Under the pieces are notes generated by a model. It searched no databases, was not told the DNA's origin, and saw only the letters and a list, made by a program, of their open reading frames with translations. Of a stretch of DNA of 64,000 nt, positions 63,685 through 64,000 are shown in pieces. This DNA is from Campylobacter sp. MG1 (GTDB lineage Bacteria; Campylobacterota; Campylobacteria; Campylobacterales; Campylobacteraceae). The translations under genes and the position numbers were made by a program. The DNA is taken from positions 62,001 through 126,000 of the forward strand of contig NZ_JANYME010000003.1 of assembly GCF_026616895.1 (NCBI RefSeq). Reading direction: 5' to 3'. Every line of letters begins with the position of its first letter. The stretch's first letter is position 1.

Positions 63685-64000
63685 TTACTCCTCATTATTT
63701 ATATTTGTTTTTAAGGTTTCAAGCCCGTTAAAATCTATAACTAAATTTTTTGTTAGGATAATATCCACCTCACGATTAGCTGATATTTCAATTACTGGAC
63801 TTATTTGATCAGCCATTTTTAAATAAAAATCAGCAAGTTTTTCAGCAGCATTTGATATACCTTTTCCTAGGCCTTGATTTGCTATTTCAGTATCACTTAA
63901 CTTTCCATCAAAACCACTTATAACATTACCATCGGAAGTAGTAGTAGATACTAAACCACGATTTGAAAATGCCTCTCCTATACCACTTAAAAAACCAGCT
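63685..64000 (-). CDS. traB: TraB, C-terminal end (cut by window edge)
   Basis: The frame is open from the right edge to the stop at 63685 (about 104 residues). It reads GFLSGIGEAFSNRGLVSTTT, then LGKGISNAAEKLADFYLKMA, then ISPVIEISANREVDIILTKN. This is the C-terminal end of TraB/VirB10, including the FYLKMADQ region and the final strands that enter the outer-membrane pore. TraB spans the envelope in the channel core. The start is outside the window. Order traB-traV-traC matches plasmid F. Confidence 0.85.
   Translation of the reverse strand, partial: AGFLSGIGEAFSNRGLVSTTTSDGNVISGFDGKLSDTEIANQGLGKGISNAAEKLADFYLKMADQISPVIEISANREVDIILTKNLVIDFNGLETLKTNINNEE

Larger units (their letters stand above)
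50862..64000. mobile_element. Left part of a putative integrative conjugative element (F-type T4SS)
   Basis: From the broken SDR gene to the right edge the gene content changes to small unknown genes, abortive-infection and toxin-antitoxin-like genes, and an F-type mating-pair set (traB, V, C, F-like peptidase, H, G) transcribed toward the boundary. No relaxase, coupling protein or integrase is in view; these should lie to the right. An integrated plasmid is an alternative. The exact left end is uncertain by a few tens of bases. Confidence 0.7.

Overview
The window looks like a chromosome segment of a Campylobacter-type Campylobacterota. It is very AT-rich, most housekeeping genes match Campylobacter families, and several blocks keep the gene order I remember from C. 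jejuni: the aroB/mscS/mtaB/AAA block, ilvA-trmA-nhaC, the MFS gene plus acidic protein plus moaC plus ybeD-like block, the radA-ftsY-thioredoxin block with the rny-dedA block, the S4-tsaE-lptB block beside argG, and the fucose genes beside an IclR regulator. These comparisons are from memory; no database was searched. Blocks that lie far apart in C. jejuni are joined here, so this is a different species or a rearranged genome.

Layout. 1-3036: flavodoxin, a TM2-domain membrane protein and a small lipoprotein behind a ten-G promoter tract that is probably phase-variable, then a membrane-anchored Mrr-like nuclease and a small HTH protein. 3037-6128: a 3.1 kb integrated element bounded by a 45-bp repeat of the 3' end of the initiator tRNA-fMet gene. 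It encodes a phage gpA-like HUH replication protein and a tyrosine integrase, followed by four perfect hairpins. 6129-8358: tRNA-fMet, two identical tRNA-Gln genes in duplicated units, ribBA, and a tandem duplication of the ribBA 3' end. 8359-12243: a 1294-residue exported protein of unknown function. 12330-47641: mostly chromosomal housekeeping genes (mogA, an FtsH-like protein without its zinc site, mtaB, mscS, aroB, lolA, secA, a GT25 glycosyltransferase, DNA repair, glyS, ilvA, trmA, nhaC, two degenerate GGDEF membrane proteins, moaC, radA, ftsY, rny, tsaE, lptB, argG, iclR). 48051-50861: the 3' part of a fucose operon (mutarotase, lactonase, FucP) with a 5'-truncated dehydrogenase.

50862 to the right edge: a second mobile region, probably an integrative conjugative element. 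It begins inside the fucose dehydrogenase gene. Its outer part carries a sigma-region-4-like small protein, a Panacea-domain antitoxin candidate paired with a membrane protein, a possible structured RNA leader, an AbiF/Abi_2 HEPN protein with a hairpin RNA candidate directly upstream, and four CRISPR-repeat-like palindromes. Then come F-type type IV secretion genes, transcribed leftwards: traB (cut by the edge), a TraV that looks split into two lipoproteins, traC, a TraF-type S26 peptidase, traH and traG. The element probably moves by conjugation and carries RNA-targeting or membrane-acting defence/stabilisation modules next to its boundary.

The most promising material for new biology is the small tRNA-fMet HUH/integrase element with its hairpin array, and the PanAT/structured RNA/AbiF cluster at the end of the conjugative element.
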